NCBI GenBank assembly: GCA_032622095.1
Contig: CP136064.1
Coordinates: 187,160,209-187,224,208, forward strand
Direction: 5' to 3'
Length of the DNA stretch: 64,000 bases
Source: Siphonodentalium dalli
Taxonomy: Eukaryota > Mollusca > Scaphopoda > Gadilida > Siphonodentaliidae
Shown: piece by piece, positions 12,341-22,714 of the stretch
How positions within the stretch are numbered: position 1 is the stretch's first letter
How the letters are laid out: every line of letters begins with the position of its first letter
The notes under the pieces: model-generated
Seen by the model: the letters and a program-made list of their open reading frames with translations, nothing else
Told to the model about the DNA's origin: nothing
Database searches by the model: none
Translations under genes and position numbers: made by a program

Positions 12341-12781
12341 CTAGTCCGACAGGTGCGCAGGATCTTCACCAACGTGAACTGATATGATATTCGTTATCTC
12401 TTCGTGCTTTTCCGCAGTTGACATGGCGCATTTCTTTCCGTGCTGTATGAAGTAACTGGTGGTATCGCAGCCAGTCAACGCATGTAAAGCTGGAAGCGCT
12501 TTACACATGTCTGATCCGAGTTCTCTCGCGATGTCATGGAGAGCTACAAATCGTTTCTTCTGTTTTACACCAGTGTGGAAGAACAGCTCATTGAGACGTA
12601 AGAATTGGAAGTGGTGCAAACCTAGCACAGCAACATCACTATCAGGGCTCCAGATAGCCGCCGACTTAATTCCATCTCGTTCAATAGAATAGGCGACATG
12701 GACAAACATTCGAGAGTCAGCCTCTTCGTGATCAGAATTCAAATCTGGACAGCTGTTTGGTCCGACGACATCTACCATCAC
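12341..12781 (-). CDS. Academ-type gene, XPG-I half of the nuclease
   Basis: This is 146 residues in the same frame as the 935-residue part. It carries HEEADSR (Glu 19, Glu 20, Asp 22), SPDSD (Asp 47, Asp 49) and LTGCDTTS (Asp 106). These match the acidic clusters of the FEN1/XPG internal domain in order and spacing, so the metal-binding acids are kept. The first codon listed is GTG; the real start is upstream, across the stop. It ends at TAG near 12341 after HLSD, where the downstream coding sequence is shifted by one base. Confidence 0.8.
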   Translation of the reverse strand: MMVDVVGPNSCPDLNSDHEEADSRMFVHVAYSIERDGIKSAAIWSPDSDVAVLGLHHFQFLRLNELFFHTGVKQKKRFVALHDIARELGSDMCKALPALHALTGCDTTSYFIQHGKKCAMSTAEKHEEITNIISVHVGEDPAHLSD

Positions 12782-12793
12782 ACATCTTCTTCC

Positions 12794-15601
12794 TTATGTG
12801 AATCCACCCGCCAAATAAACTTTTTGCCCATTAAGTAATCTAGCAGCCAGGTGTGATTCCAGTTGAACGTAGATATACTCCACTAAATTACTGTTCGTCT
12901 TCGAGTTGGCAAGCATTTTTGTCAAGTTCGAGGGCAGACGAGTGTCACCTGTCTTGAACACTCGCTCAGAGAGGCTGCCTTGTGCTGACCTCTTTGATCG
13001 TTCAGAAGACTTGATGGAATCAGCATTATCATAACGATCTGCGACTACGGCAACAACCTTGCACGTCGAAGTTAGTTTTGAGAGCACTAAACGTTCAACA
13101 GTGTTAAATAGATCTCCAACAGTGTCAGGTTTCGAACTTGCACTGCCACATATCATCTGGACAATTGCCATAAAATCAAACACCCACATGTCGATGCTCT
13201 TCGGTTCCAGATGCGAACTGTCACTGATCTTGTCTTCTAGAAGATGGAGAAGATCACTTTTTGTTCCAGAACGCATAGTTCCATCGATGTTGAATATCGA
13301 CAGTGGGACAGGTGATAGTTCATAACAGAAACATTTGTCTAGTTGAATCTTCCTGTCGTTGGCAATGACCAGGATTCTCGCCAGGAAGTGACGATCAGTA
13401 TTAAGAATGGTCACCTGTTTCTTCGCGGATGTCATCTTGATTGGTTTCCGCATTGATGCAAATGTTTTCGTTTTAGATTTGCGAATCGGGTCCATAATGT
13501 CCACTGTGTCACTGTCTAGCCTATCTGCAACAAATGTTTTCTTTCTTTCCTTCCCAGTTTCAAAGGACGACAAGAGTTCTTCGGAGTGAGGCTCGTTAGG
13601 AAGTACCACGCCTGTAGCGATATTGACCAGTGGCATGGGCGAATCCTCGCTTGCGTCGTTATCAACCTTAAATGGATTAGTCAATCCTGAATCAACTTTC
13701 TCCATGATGGCCCGAACTTTACTTTCATCCGCAATGGTTCTAGATTGGGTATCTTCCCTGTGGAGTGAAGCTGACCCAGCATTCAGATCACACATTGTAA
13801 GTAGGTTCGACATTACTTCCGCTCTTAGATGTGCTGTAAGATAATGACGCTCGATGGCCTTGTCACTTCGAAATGTGCCTTTCAAGAATCCCTCGGTACC
13901 ACAATCTCTATTGAGCGTTTGCTCAATTCCCTGGTCGGACCATACACCATTGAATGTTGCCGACACGTTTCGAGAACGGCGGATTGTATGAAGCCCCTGA
14001 CCCATAGCAGTGTACACATCTGGATGCAAATCTTCCAGGGTGCTCATCTCTGCAAGGTATAGACATCCCCAACGTGCGTAGTTCAAGTGGTCATACATGA
14101 AGTCATACAGGATCATTTTCGCAAACATATCCAAGTGGTTTGCGAAATCAGAGTTTCTCTCGGCTGCAACATAGTTCAACAGGCACTGCACCATACTTAG
14201 ATATTCGTCCCAAAATGCGAACGTGGCTGAAAGTTCGCAGCAACGCGACCTAAAGTTGGAGAATAGGTCGTGGAATTCACCCATTGATGATGTCACATGA
14301 TTCATAGTTTTAAGCACATCCTCTTCAATGGGGTCAGTAACAACGCTACTGAAGATCATCACCAGATCATCCATTGGGATCTGCATTTTGTCTCTGATAT
14401 TGTTCAGCACTGTAGGATCTAAGGAGTTAAGAAACTCAACTATTTCTAATCTCAGCAAGGCGTCGAATAACAGTTTATGCATTCTCATTCCTCTATTGTA
14501 TGATTTACCGGCCAACACCTTTCCTGTTATATTTGAACCATAAATTTCAGATTCCATGACCATTTCCTCAATTCCAGAATCCTGCATTCGTTTACCTATT
14601 ATCCCTTGGAAATTGAGCGCACGATGGAATCCACCAAGTCTCAACACCAATCGAGGGAAGAGCTCGCTATTCCTACACTTGATCAGCTGTGCTTTTGAGT
14701 ATAATGCCTCGTCAAATGTAATCACACAATAGTCAAGACCAATCCTCCTGAATACTTCTGAGAGCCGCATGAGAACAGTGAAGACGGTGTCAAAGTCATT
14801 TGGAGGAGCAGACACATTTCTACAGTATCCAACGTTTGTTGCGGGTCCTTGGATCTTCGATGCTAGCTTCATATGCATAACAGTCCACCCTGGTATAATC
14901 TGTTCGCCGACACTCAAATCGAAAAGTGTGTTGCTGAAAGCTCTCGCTGTGACCCACGCAATATCAACTGGATTTAAATCAGGTTTCTCGGGTGTCAAAA
15001 TAGGCAAAGAAGTCAGCAACCCCTTCAAATGAACTGGAGATGCACGTTTAACGTTAATGTTAGGGCATTCAAGAATAGTGTTCATGTTTACCGAAGTTCC
15101 TTCCTGTTCAGATACATGTTTCTGCTTCTGGCTAAGAACTCTGCTTTGAAAGATGACAATGTTCATAACATCCGAAAATGTTCCATCTAGTCTCTCAGCT
15201 TTTTGTTCGAAATTATCGGCTGCGGCGTGGGTGAAAAATCCCACATCAATGTTAGTTGGCACAACACAACTTTCACCAGCAGTTTGTATATCTGTCCACA
15301 CTGATAAAATTGTTTGTATGTCGTTGTAACTGATACACATCCCATGTCGATTTAGAACATTTATTAGCATTCTCATTCGAGTCCAGTGGTATACTGACAG
15401 ACCCAAACCGACGTGCTTCGGGGTTTTCACTCTGGACGAAGTCCCAATGAAGAAGGGGTCCTGCGCTACAGAAAGAACGTTTCTGTTAACACTCTTGTTC
15501 TGTTCAACATCACGTCTGGTCAGAGAAAGCAACTTGTCATGAGTCATTGAAGCGGGTGATAATATGCGCACAATGAAAAGAAATAGCTCATCGTTCACCA
15601 T
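12794..15601 (-). CDS. Academ-type gene, transposase region and XPG-N half
   Basis: This 935-residue segment contains family motifs DNFEQ (near 129), ITFDEALY (Asp at 297) and RLGGFH (321-326). These are candidate catalytic-core positions, though the DDE triad is not proved here. From about 805 it enters a nuclease N-domain: VFDFMAI (Asp 809) and VVADRYDN (Asp 855/858) followed by SSERSKR, the order of the Asp and Lys/Arg motifs of FEN1/XPG proteins. It ends at TAA (12794-12796) after AGGFT. The next segment continues in the same frame four codons later, so the stop interrupts a domain. Confidence 0.8.
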   Translation of the reverse strand: MVNDELFLFIVRILSPASMTHDKLLSLTRRDVEQNKSVNRNVLSVAQDPFFIGTSSRVKTPKHVGLGLSVYHWTRMRMLINVLNRHGMCISYNDIQTILSVWTDIQTAGESCVVPTNIDVGFFTHAAADNFEQKAERLDGTFSDVMNIVIFQSRVLSQKQKHVSEQEGTSVNMNTILECPNINVKRASPVHLKGLLTSLPILTPEKPDLNPVDIAWVTARAFSNTLFDLSVGEQIIPGWTVMHMKLASKIQGPATNVGYCRNVSAPPNDFDTVFTVLMRLSEVFRRIGLDYCVITFDEALYSKAQLIKCRNSELFPRLVLRLGGFHRALNFQGIIGKRMQDSGIEEMVMESEIYGSNITGKVLAGKSYNRGMRMHKLLFDALLRLEIVEFLNSLDPTVLNNIRDKMQIPMDDLVMIFSSVVTDPIEEDVLKTMNHVTSSMGEFHDLFSNFRSRCCELSATFAFWDEYLSMVQCLLNYVAAERNSDFANHLDMFAKMILYDFMYDHLNYARWGCLYLAEMSTLEDLHPDVYTAMGQGLHTIRRSRNVSATFNGVWSDQGIEQTLNRDCGTEGFLKGTFRSDKAIERHYLTAHLRAEVMSNLLTMCDLNAGSASLHREDTQSRTIADESKVRAIMEKVDSGLTNPFKVDNDASEDSPMPLVNIATGVVLPNEPHSEELLSSFETGKERKKTFVADRLDSDTVDIMDPIRKSKTKTFASMRKPIKMTSAKKQVTILNTDRHFLARILVIANDRKIQLDKCFCYELSPVPLSIFNIDGTMRSGTKSDLLHLLEDKISDSSHLEPKSIDMWVFDFMAIVQMICGSASSKPDTVGDLFNTVERLVLSKLTSTCKVVAVVADRYDNADSIKSSERSKRSAQGSLSERVFKTGDTRLPSNLTKMLANSKTNSNLVEYIYVQLESHLAARLLNGQKVYLAGGFT

Positions 15602-16701
15602 TTCCGACGCTTTTGCATCTGATATATCACCAGGTGTGAACCCTTTGATATGGCAATTAATGTCCGTATCAATGTCGCTGCATGGAACATAAGACGATCA
15701 CGACCAATGTCATCGATATCTTTAGCGTCCCCGAATACAAACGATACATCTGAAGATCTTTTTTTCTGTTGCACAGCCGCATGAAGCGCATTTCCGACGG
15801 ATATTTCGCTGCTGCACATCAAATCACTTCTGCCAGACTGTTGCCAGAAGCTAATTATATCGCCAAAGTGGTCCTTTAAACGTTTCTTTATCGACCTGTT
15901 GTCGTGCATTGAAGGATCATCTACTCCTGTGTTCCCTATCGCCGCTCGCAATTTATTATACACTTTTTCTGCTAATAGAACTTTCTTCTGCTGCATCAGT
16001 TCCAATTCTAGTTGACTATATACGCTATCGTAGACGGTTGGTATAGGATCATCAACACTTGGACCTTTTGGGAGAGATGTCCGCGGTTTCGAGGTTCGCG
16101 ATTTCGACCGAACATCGTCCATACAAATTTTATGATAACGCCCGTCACACGCAACAAGATCAGCCGCACCATCCCCTGGGCCGCGAATCCTGAGAATCAG
16201 TTCATCGTCTTCAATATCTTTGGTGGCATCGTACAACTTATTCGCTCTATCTGCTGTTTCGAATAGCGACAGTTTTTTGTTCCCCTTCCGATCCCGAGTT
16301 TTTGTACAAATAATACACAACTCTTTGTAGTTGAATGTTGTTCTTGCTTTTCGTCGTTTCTCAGTCCCTTGTTTTTCTGTCTGAGCTTTTGAATCCGCAA
16401 TTCGCCGGAGCCGTGCCGCCTCATATACATCCTTTTTTGCCCAAGAAGACCTGCAGCTGTCATGCCAGAGGGGATTTTTTGTATGCAAAACATCAAAGTC
16501 GATCCGAAGCCTGAAGAAGGTATTGTCTTGATGACATATAGCAGCTTCCTTCAGCGTGTCGATGCTTTTTGGTTCGAGGGCAGGCAGCTTCCCCGCTTTT
16601 ATTTGGCAGATGACACATTTGCTGTAGTCTGTCGTCACATTGCGTAGTTTAGCTGGAACTTTCACCGGACTGTCATCGCTGTCCATTTCGTTATCAATCA
16701 C
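15595..16701 (-). CDS. Academ-type gene, N-terminal part with paired CxxC modules
   Basis: This 368-residue open segment starts MIDNEMDSDD. It has CVIC near residue 31 followed about 50 residues later by HDSC, and a second CIIC near 130 followed by YHKIC near 193. Both look like zinc-binding modules of the type found at the start of this transposon family. The last ~15 residues are out of frame: the next segment's frame already carries family-like sequence (GFTPGDISDAK) from about 15640, upstream of its first ATG at 15601. The two segments overlap by 7 bases because of that shift. Confidence 0.75.
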   Translation of the reverse strand: MIDNEMDSDDSPVKVPAKLRNVTTDYSKCVICQIKAGKLPALEPKSIDTLKEAAICHQDNTFFRLRIDFDVLHTKNPLWHDSCRSSWAKKDVYEAARLRRIADSKAQTEKQGTEKRRKARTTFNYKELCIICTKTRDRKGNKKLSLFETADRANKLYDATKDIEDDELILRIRGPGDGAADLVACDGRYHKICMDDVRSKSRTSKPRTSLPKGPSVDDPIPTVYDSVYSQLELELMQQKKVLLAEKVYNKLRAAIGNTGVDDPSMHDNRSIKKRLKDHFGDIISFWQQSGRSDLMCSSEISVGNALHAAVQQKKRSSDVSFVFGDAKDIDDIGRDRLMFHAATLIRTLIAISKGSHLVIYQMQKRRKW

Positions 16702-18004
16702 ACCTGTGAATAGATACGAAGAGAAGAAATAATAAATATGTTACTCGAAACATTTATTTTCAAAGGCATTTCATGGTTATTACAATCTGCTCGAATATAT
16801 ACTACAATCTATATAGTCAATTGGGCAAACGATGAGAAGCCACTAAGAGATATCGGCGAAATTTAAGCTGTGTGCCCACATCTTTTTAAAATGTATGCAT
16901 GATAGCTTCAGAAGGTGAAAGTCTTATTAATTGCCTCAAGGTAAAGGAATCGTGCATTGTTGTCTCTCTGCCTTTCCGTAGTTTTTTAACAAGAAAGGAA
17001 TGCGGGAGCAGGTACTCGGCTGTCATATTTTCTACTTTCGGTTTGACGCTTTTGTGTTCTTTAATATGTATTTTCTCGCCGCTGAAGGTATGACATGCAT
17101 TCCAATTTGTGCAGCTGTGTTTACTACTGGTATCTTTTATGTATGACGAAAATATTACTTACCATTCTGTCCATTTTGAATGATAACGATGTATAATTTT
17201 GATCGTCAAGAAACAGCGTGTGGCATAAACTGTCACCATATATTGAAAGTATGGGACGCCGTATCACTCGTCAATCTATTCTGTATCCTGACAGCAGCAT
17301 CATGAAGTTTTGAACAAATAATTGATCACGGCATATCATAAATATATATTAGAATATAGGTATATGTATAGATTCTGTATTTGGTGAAGGTAGCGCTTTA
17401 GTTAAGCGCTTTGCATACTTCGGTGCAACTAAATTACTTGAAATTTTGAGCAAAAAAATCGACAATGAGCATCATTTATAATTCAATTTTAATGTTCATG
17501 CTCTCTTTTGCTCAGTATTGGTTCCTATAGAGCATTTTTTTGTATTAGTATGTGGAAACTAGCATATGTGCATCGAAAATGAGACGTTACTGACACAACA
17601 TGTGCATTCGCGATTTTCGGGCTTTATGGGGGGGGGGTTAAGTTTTATGCCCCTGTTACCGATTCACATGGATCGCATGATATATATCTATATTTATTTG
17701 TGGACAAATGTCAACAGAAGTTTTTTATACCAATTGCGACGATATTCCCCCGCCTGTTATGCAGTTATCGACCTGTTTCGTCATCATATTTCTGAAAAAC
17801 GCCTGAAATTTCGAAGAAAAAATCAATAAATTCAATTTTAGGGCCACCGTTATAACTATATGGCACAAAGATTGGCTTATTTCATTCTATCAATTTATTT
17901 CGGTCACGAAAATAATCTCATGATCTCCAGGGAAAGTTGTGTAACGAATCTATGGTCGATTTATCGAATTATGTAAAAAATAGCTTTAAAAAGCATTAAA
18001 ACCT
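16702..18004. other. Academ-type element, region upstream of the gene
   Basis: This stretch between the gene start and the right TIR has no supported ORF. It presumably holds the element's promoter, but no clear core-promoter motif was seen. Confidence 0.5.
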
Positions 18005-18151
18005 ATTTTAAAGGACCGTGCCAATCCGGAATAAAAAATCGCACACCCGTGCAATGTGTCCCAGGGGTCATTGCAAACGAAAATAGCAAGAGATCTCGTG
18101 GGCTCGGAAGTGCGGGGTCGATTGGATTTTTCGAAAACTCGTACTGGCCTA
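18005..18151. repeat. Right terminal inverted repeat of the Academ-type element
   Basis: It is the reverse complement of the left end, with the same conserved blocks, ending in CTCGTACTGGCCTA at 18151. TCTT follows at 18152-18155. Confidence 0.85.
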
Positions 18152-18226
18152 TCTTTGTAATTTTTGAATCTTTTACCTGATTCGAGATTCGATTCGAAAT
18201 GTAAACCCCCGATTCGCAGGGCCCTA

Positions 18227-18234
18227 CATCATTT
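18227..18234. other. Right 8-bp target-site duplication of the outer hAT-like element
   Basis: CATCATTT exactly matches 9803-9810. Confidence 0.85.
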
Positions 18235-18438
18235 CTAAGAAGAACATAGAAAAATAGATAGACTTTGTTTTTATTTTTATAATTGATAACTCTTCAATGA
18301 CAAGACCTGGCATGTTAAAACTTTTGTTATGTAAACAATACTAAACATACTGTTGGTAGTCATTTTATCAACAAACAGTTGAACAAATTCTGATCAAATC
18401 ATGAAGGTCAAAATTACAAAAGGTCAGAGCAATGATAC

Positions 18439-18720
18439 ATTAATGCTCTAAATAATTGACTCCTTAACTCTCACTGAGAGCTTTCCGATGAATGGTAGGT
18501 AACAAGCCATATTTCCGTCTAAATCCTGAAAAGTTACCCATAATTATGATGTGGTTAAGAAGTCGATTATTTAGAGCACTACTGACAATATGGCATGTTA
18601 CCATTCATCGGAAAGCTCTCGGTGAGAGCTTTCCGATGAATGGCAACAAGCCATATTTCCGACTAAATCCTGAAAAATTACCCACAATTTAAGGAGTCGA
18701 TTATTTAGAGCATTACTGTA
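18439..18720. mobile_element. Fold-back MITE family F1, copy 4 (rearranged double copy)
   Basis: Two partial family F1 units are joined head to tail: 18439-18585, with a shortened left arm, and 18590-18720. Each contains the GCTTTCCGATGAATGG core. The right end TTTAGAGCATTACTGTA abuts the intron end of COQ5. Confidence 0.75.
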
Positions 18721-18762
18721 TTATGATAAAGGCCCTTTTCTATCTATTTTCCTTTTTTTTAG

Positions 18763-18864
<102 letters not shown>

Positions 18865-19100
18865 TGTGTGAGAAATCGCTGGTGATATCCATGATCTACA
18901 GAATCAACTCCACTATCTGGCATATTGCCACAGCTGAAGTAGCATTCAGGCGACTAATTTGCATTGGTCCATTGCGAACCATAGTCTGTGATAAACCATT
19001 CACAGGGGTACGTTGCGTATGTTGTGTTATAATGCAGTGCTTTCAATCGCAGATAATAAGTTTGCTATTGGAATAAATACAATATTGCAAATAAATCTAT
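18865..19100 (+). other. COQ5: COQ5 3' untranslated region with polyadenylation signal
   Basis: It follows the stop codon directly. AATAAA lies at 19072-19077 with a second ATAAAT about 12 bases on. The 3' end is estimated, not observed. Confidence 0.6.
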
Positions 19101-19227
19101 CTTTTATAAATGAATTTAATATATGTTACTGTATGCCAAACATGTCACTTGTTATCTGAACTTTTCCCACCAATGAATAGGACTCCTTCTGAATTTGTAA
19201 TATCTTTTCGGCAGTCTGTCGTCTGCT

Positions 19228-19444
19228 TACAGTAATGCCCTAAATAATCGACTCCTTAACCACAGCAGAATTATGGGTAATTTTTCAGGATTTAGATGGA
19301 AATATGGCTTGTTGCAATTTCATCGGAAAGTTCTCTATGAGAGCTTTCCGGTGAATGGCAACAAGCCATATTTCTGACTACATCCTGAAAAATTACACAT
19401 AATTCGGCTGTGTTAAGGTGTTGATTATTTAGGGTATTACTGTA
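19228..19444. mobile_element. Fold-back MITE family F1, copy 5
   Basis: It is a complete copy with TA-CAGTAATGCCC ends, downstream of the COQ5 3' end. The arms are inverted repeats with several mismatches. Confidence 0.85.
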
Positions 19445-19562
19445 TATCCTGGCAAAGCACCATGGTACTATGGTGGTACTGCCATGGTAAAGTGATATTA
19501 CCATGGTACTTGGTATATTACTTATTGGTACATGTATAATAATAATATAATTTTTCATGATA

Positions 19563-19876
19563 CATGTGAAACACTCCGGTAGGGTGATGAAATAGAAATG
19601 GAGAATAATCATGCTCAAAGTTGTTATTTTTAGGAATATTAATCCAATTTGACCGCACACATCGCCATTCTTATATATCAATCAAATGCAATGACTCTCG
19701 ATGGCAAAATCATTTGTGTTAATTTATTGTGGATTGTGGCGTCCCGTATCGAGATGTAAATATGTACAATTGTGAATAGTTCAGATGATGTTTTCTATGG
19801 AGTGGTATGGTCGATTTCTATGAAATTTTCAGTGATGTTAGTAGAATGCTACATTCTCCAGTTTGGCATTGTGCTG
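19563..19876. repeat. Dispersed repeat R4, copy A
   Basis: The segment with TGTGAAACACTCCGGT, GAATGCTACATTCTCCAGT and ATGGAGTGGTA recurs in reverse orientation at 32448-32765 with moderate divergence. No coding function is apparent. Confidence 0.7.
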
Positions 19877-20087
19877 GAGTACTAACTTATCAGTTTCACA
19901 CACTCCAACAAGTCCATAATATGTCTTTAACTTATTACAGTGATCCTACAGACGACTATCTATTCATTTACATACAATATACTGACCATGAAAGGGTGGC
20001 TTTAAGGGCCCTAAAATTTGGGGGGAAACAAGTCATATTTGAATACGTTTTCAACTTTTGATACTGTCGTACATTTGGAGCTATGCA

Positions 20088-20281
20088 TATTTATCCCCCG
20101 CCAAATGAAATTTGCGGGGGATATAGGAATGGGTTCCGTCCGTCCGTCCCAAATTTGTAAGAGTCATAACTTAAACAATTGTCAATGGATTTCAAAGATT
20201 TTTTGTGTGCAAATGGACGACGGCACAGGGCTCATTTCCACAAATCGTTGCCTGAGAACTATAATGTCGTAAGTCCATTTT
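20088..20281. repeat. CCCCCGC-type repeat with inverted partner 4.7 kb away
   Basis: The start CCCCCGCCAAATGAAATTTG is followed by a CCGTCCGTCC run, and the unit ends with a 35-bp block at 20247-20281 (GTTGCCTGAGAACTATAATG...). That block is inverted at 24908-24942, near a second GGCGGGGGATA at about 25193. Confidence 0.7.
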
Positions 20282-20699
20282 TCCATTTCCCGATAAAATC
20301 GAGTTTGAAATTTCGGATGGTCTGTTTCCGGATATAAACAGTTTGTACATATTGGAAATCGTGACCATATGATGGAAAACATCAATATATACACTAGTGT
20401 GGAAAATCGTGACTAATTATTTGTTCGTTTACGATTAAATGACGAAAACGTGTTTGGAGATACGACATTCTGCGCAAATAATAGTCGTCACGATTCCGGA
20501 TTATAATGTCGAAGGAGATACGACACTCTTGCATACATATGCATATATATGTTATGTGTGCAATACTGTCTGTAATATAATACTCACAATGCGCCCCGCG
20601 CCCAGCCGCGATCGGCGCGATCTGGTAACGTACATATATACGCGTGTTCACATACGTTACTCTATCGAACTATTGAGTATACATGTATGTCCGCGACTA

Positions 20700-21690
20700 T
20701 TTAATACGGGGACGTAGCGCCTCATATGGGGTTTGGTTTTTTTTGGGGGGGGGGGGGGGGGGGGGGGGGGTCCTTATGTTTAAACAGGGATGTGTCAAAT
20801 GAAATGTGGGCTCTATGTGGGGGGGGGGGGGCAATATCTTATATTACATTGATAAATAATCGGAAATGAAGACTTTGTTGGGTAGAAACACTTCTAACTA
20901 TCACCGATATGTGTGTGTGTGGGTGGGGGCGCTCTAGTGTTTAATTCAGGGACGTAACAAAATGGGTACACTGTGCGCCGGGGTACTGTTTTCTATACGT
21001 GGATAGCCACAGCAAATGGCTATTTTGTGTTGGGGCATACTCATGTTGGATACAAGGACACATTGGCGGTAATGGTTTATCTGGGGCTACATATATTTAA
21101 TGCAGTGTTGTATTACTGGAAATGGGGGCACTTAATGGGGGGGGTAGGAATTCCGTTCGACACGAGAGTGAATACTTGAAATGAAGCCTGTGTTTTGAAT
21201 GGGAGCGCTTCTATTTGATGCAGGGATGTATAATTCGGTTATGACCCCGGCTTTTTAATACAGGGACGATAGTACCTTAATTGTGGTTCGGATGGGCGGC
21301 ATACTTATGTTTAATGAAGGGATGTGTCTCCGGAAATGGGGGTCTATGTGGGGGATACTTTCTATTACATTGATAAATAATTAGAAATAAAGTGTTTTGG
21401 GCAGGAACGTTTCTATTTAATACAGGGCTGTGTGTTTGTAGGGGCGAACAACTGTTTAATGCAGGGGTGTATCAAAGTGGGGACCCTGTGCATGGGGCTA
21501 CTGCTTTTAATGCAGGGGTATTTGCCAAAAATTGCTACTTTGCATTGGGGCATACTTATGTTGGACACAAGGACCGAAAATGGAGTCTGTGGGGGTTTTC
21601 TTATAATTAAGGCAGTGGTGTGATAACGGAAATACGGGCTCAATGTTGGGGGTGGCAATGCCTTTTAACTGCATGGATGAATACCTGGAA
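20700..21690. repeat. Diverged minisatellite rich in TTTAATGCAGGGATGT
   Basis: At least ten variants of TTTAATRCAGGGAYGT occur at irregular 40-150-bp intervals, often with GGGGCATACTTATGTTGGA between them. A 26-base G run (20745-20770) and a second at about 20819-20831 interrupt it. Confidence 0.65.
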
Positions 21691-21739
21691 ATGTAGTTCA
21701 CCACCTACGCACAACTATGGGTCATAAAGTTAAGTTATT

Positions 21740-22615
21740 TGAGTAGGTCTATCATCCACGCACCTAGAAATGATGGACGCAACTGTCATTTTCAAGAGAT
21801 ACTATAATTTAATCACGTGATTTCATGGTACTCGGTGCATCTGAAGCTATATTGCACCACCAACCCACCTCTAAGAGTCATAAAGTGCAGTTATTTGGGC
21901 AGGCACTCCACCAAAGCATCTAATGAGTAATGATGATGGGACGCATCTGGGATTTTCAGAAATATGTGATCACAGGATCAGATACTATGCGTGACCACGA
22001 GAGTTGATGGTTCTGACGGCTATATTGCACGATCTACGCACAATAGTGCGTCATTATGTGTGGTTATTTGGGCAGGTACACCAGCCAAGCCTCTAAAAAT
22101 GATGGGACGCAGCTGGGATTTTCAGAAATAGGTCACCACCGGAGAAGATACTATGATTGATGAACGATATTTGATGGTTCTGAAGTGTTTGATCTTATAT
22201 TGCACCACATATGCACAAATGTGCGTCATAGAGTGCAGTTATTTGGGCAGCTGCACCACCCTAGCAACTAAAAATGATGGGACGCAGCTGGGATTTTCAG
22301 AAATATGTCATCACGGGAGAAGATACTATGTGCGATCACGATATTTGATGGTTCTGACGTGTTTGACCTTATATTGCACCACATACGCACAACTGTGCGT
22401 CATGCAGTGGTGTTATTTGGGCAGGTACACAACCCTAGCATCTATGAATGATGGGACGCAGCTGGTATTTTCAGAAATAGGTCACCACGGGAGAAGATAG
22501 TATGATTGATGAACGATATTTGATGGTTCTGACGTGTTTGATCTTATATTGCACCACATACGCACAAGTGTGCGTCATAGAGTGCAGTTATTTGGGCAGG
22601 TGTCACTTTAGTGAA
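21740..22615. repeat. Satellite array with ~170-bp unit
   Basis: About five units share GATGGGACGCAGCTGGGATT, TTTGATGGTTCTGACG, TATATTGCACCACATACGCA and GTTATTTGGGCAGG. The distance between GATGGGACGC blocks is about 167-175 bp. An open frame crosses part of the array but follows the repeat. Confidence 0.85.
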
Positions 22616-22714
22616 AGAAACGTACACAGAACGTAGTGCAGCACAGTTCTTGATGAATAATTTTTTTTCGTCGGATATGTTCAGACAGTCTGATTTGTCG
22701 AGGAACTCTATAAG

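Larger units (their letters stand above)
11859..16701 (-). pseudogene. Academ-type transposase/XPG-nuclease gene, disrupted
   Basis: The gene reads right to left: two paired-cysteine modules, a transposase-like region, a split XPG/FEN1-like nuclease domain and a tesmin/TSO1-like CXC tail, about 1,600 residues in all. No introns are needed. The breaks are a frameshift near 15640 at an AAAGGG run, an in-frame TAA at 12794-12796 and a frameshift near 12340. Reading frame and family order resume after each break, so these look like decay (or assembly indels for the two shifts), not introns. The product would cut and move the element. Confidence 0.8.
10743..18151 (-). mobile_element. Academ-type DNA transposon, 7.4 kb, full length but gene broken
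   Basis: The ends are TAGGCCAGTACGAG and its complement, with imperfect inverted repeats reaching about 150 bp inwards. TCTT lies on both sides (10739-10742 and 18152-18155). A single - strand gene at 11859-16701 joins a transposase-like region to an XPG/FEN1-type nuclease and a CXC cysteine-rich tail. A transposase with an XPG nuclease and 3-4-bp target duplications is the known description of the Academ superfamily. The gene carries two frameshifts and one stop, so this copy is probably dead. About 1.3 kb upstream and 0.8 kb downstream of the gene hold no clear ORF. Confidence 0.8.
9811..18226. mobile_element. Outer hAT-like element split by an Academ-type transposon
   Basis: The inverted ends TAGGGCCCTGCGAAT (9811-9825) and its complement (18212-18226) are flanked by an 8-bp direct repeat, the hAT signature. 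GATTCGAAT-like motifs lie under both ends. Taking out the nested Academ element (10743-18151) and the TTAA MITE (10079-10325) leaves roughly 0.7-0.8 kb of host element with no ORF, so it was probably non-autonomous. Confidence 0.75.

Noticed and set aside
12459-16647. Several + strand ORFs of 60-88 codons
   Set aside because: Shadows of the - strand Academ-type gene.
22153-22500. 115-codon ORF on the + strand
   Set aside because: It follows the 170-bp satellite period and duplicates itself internally.
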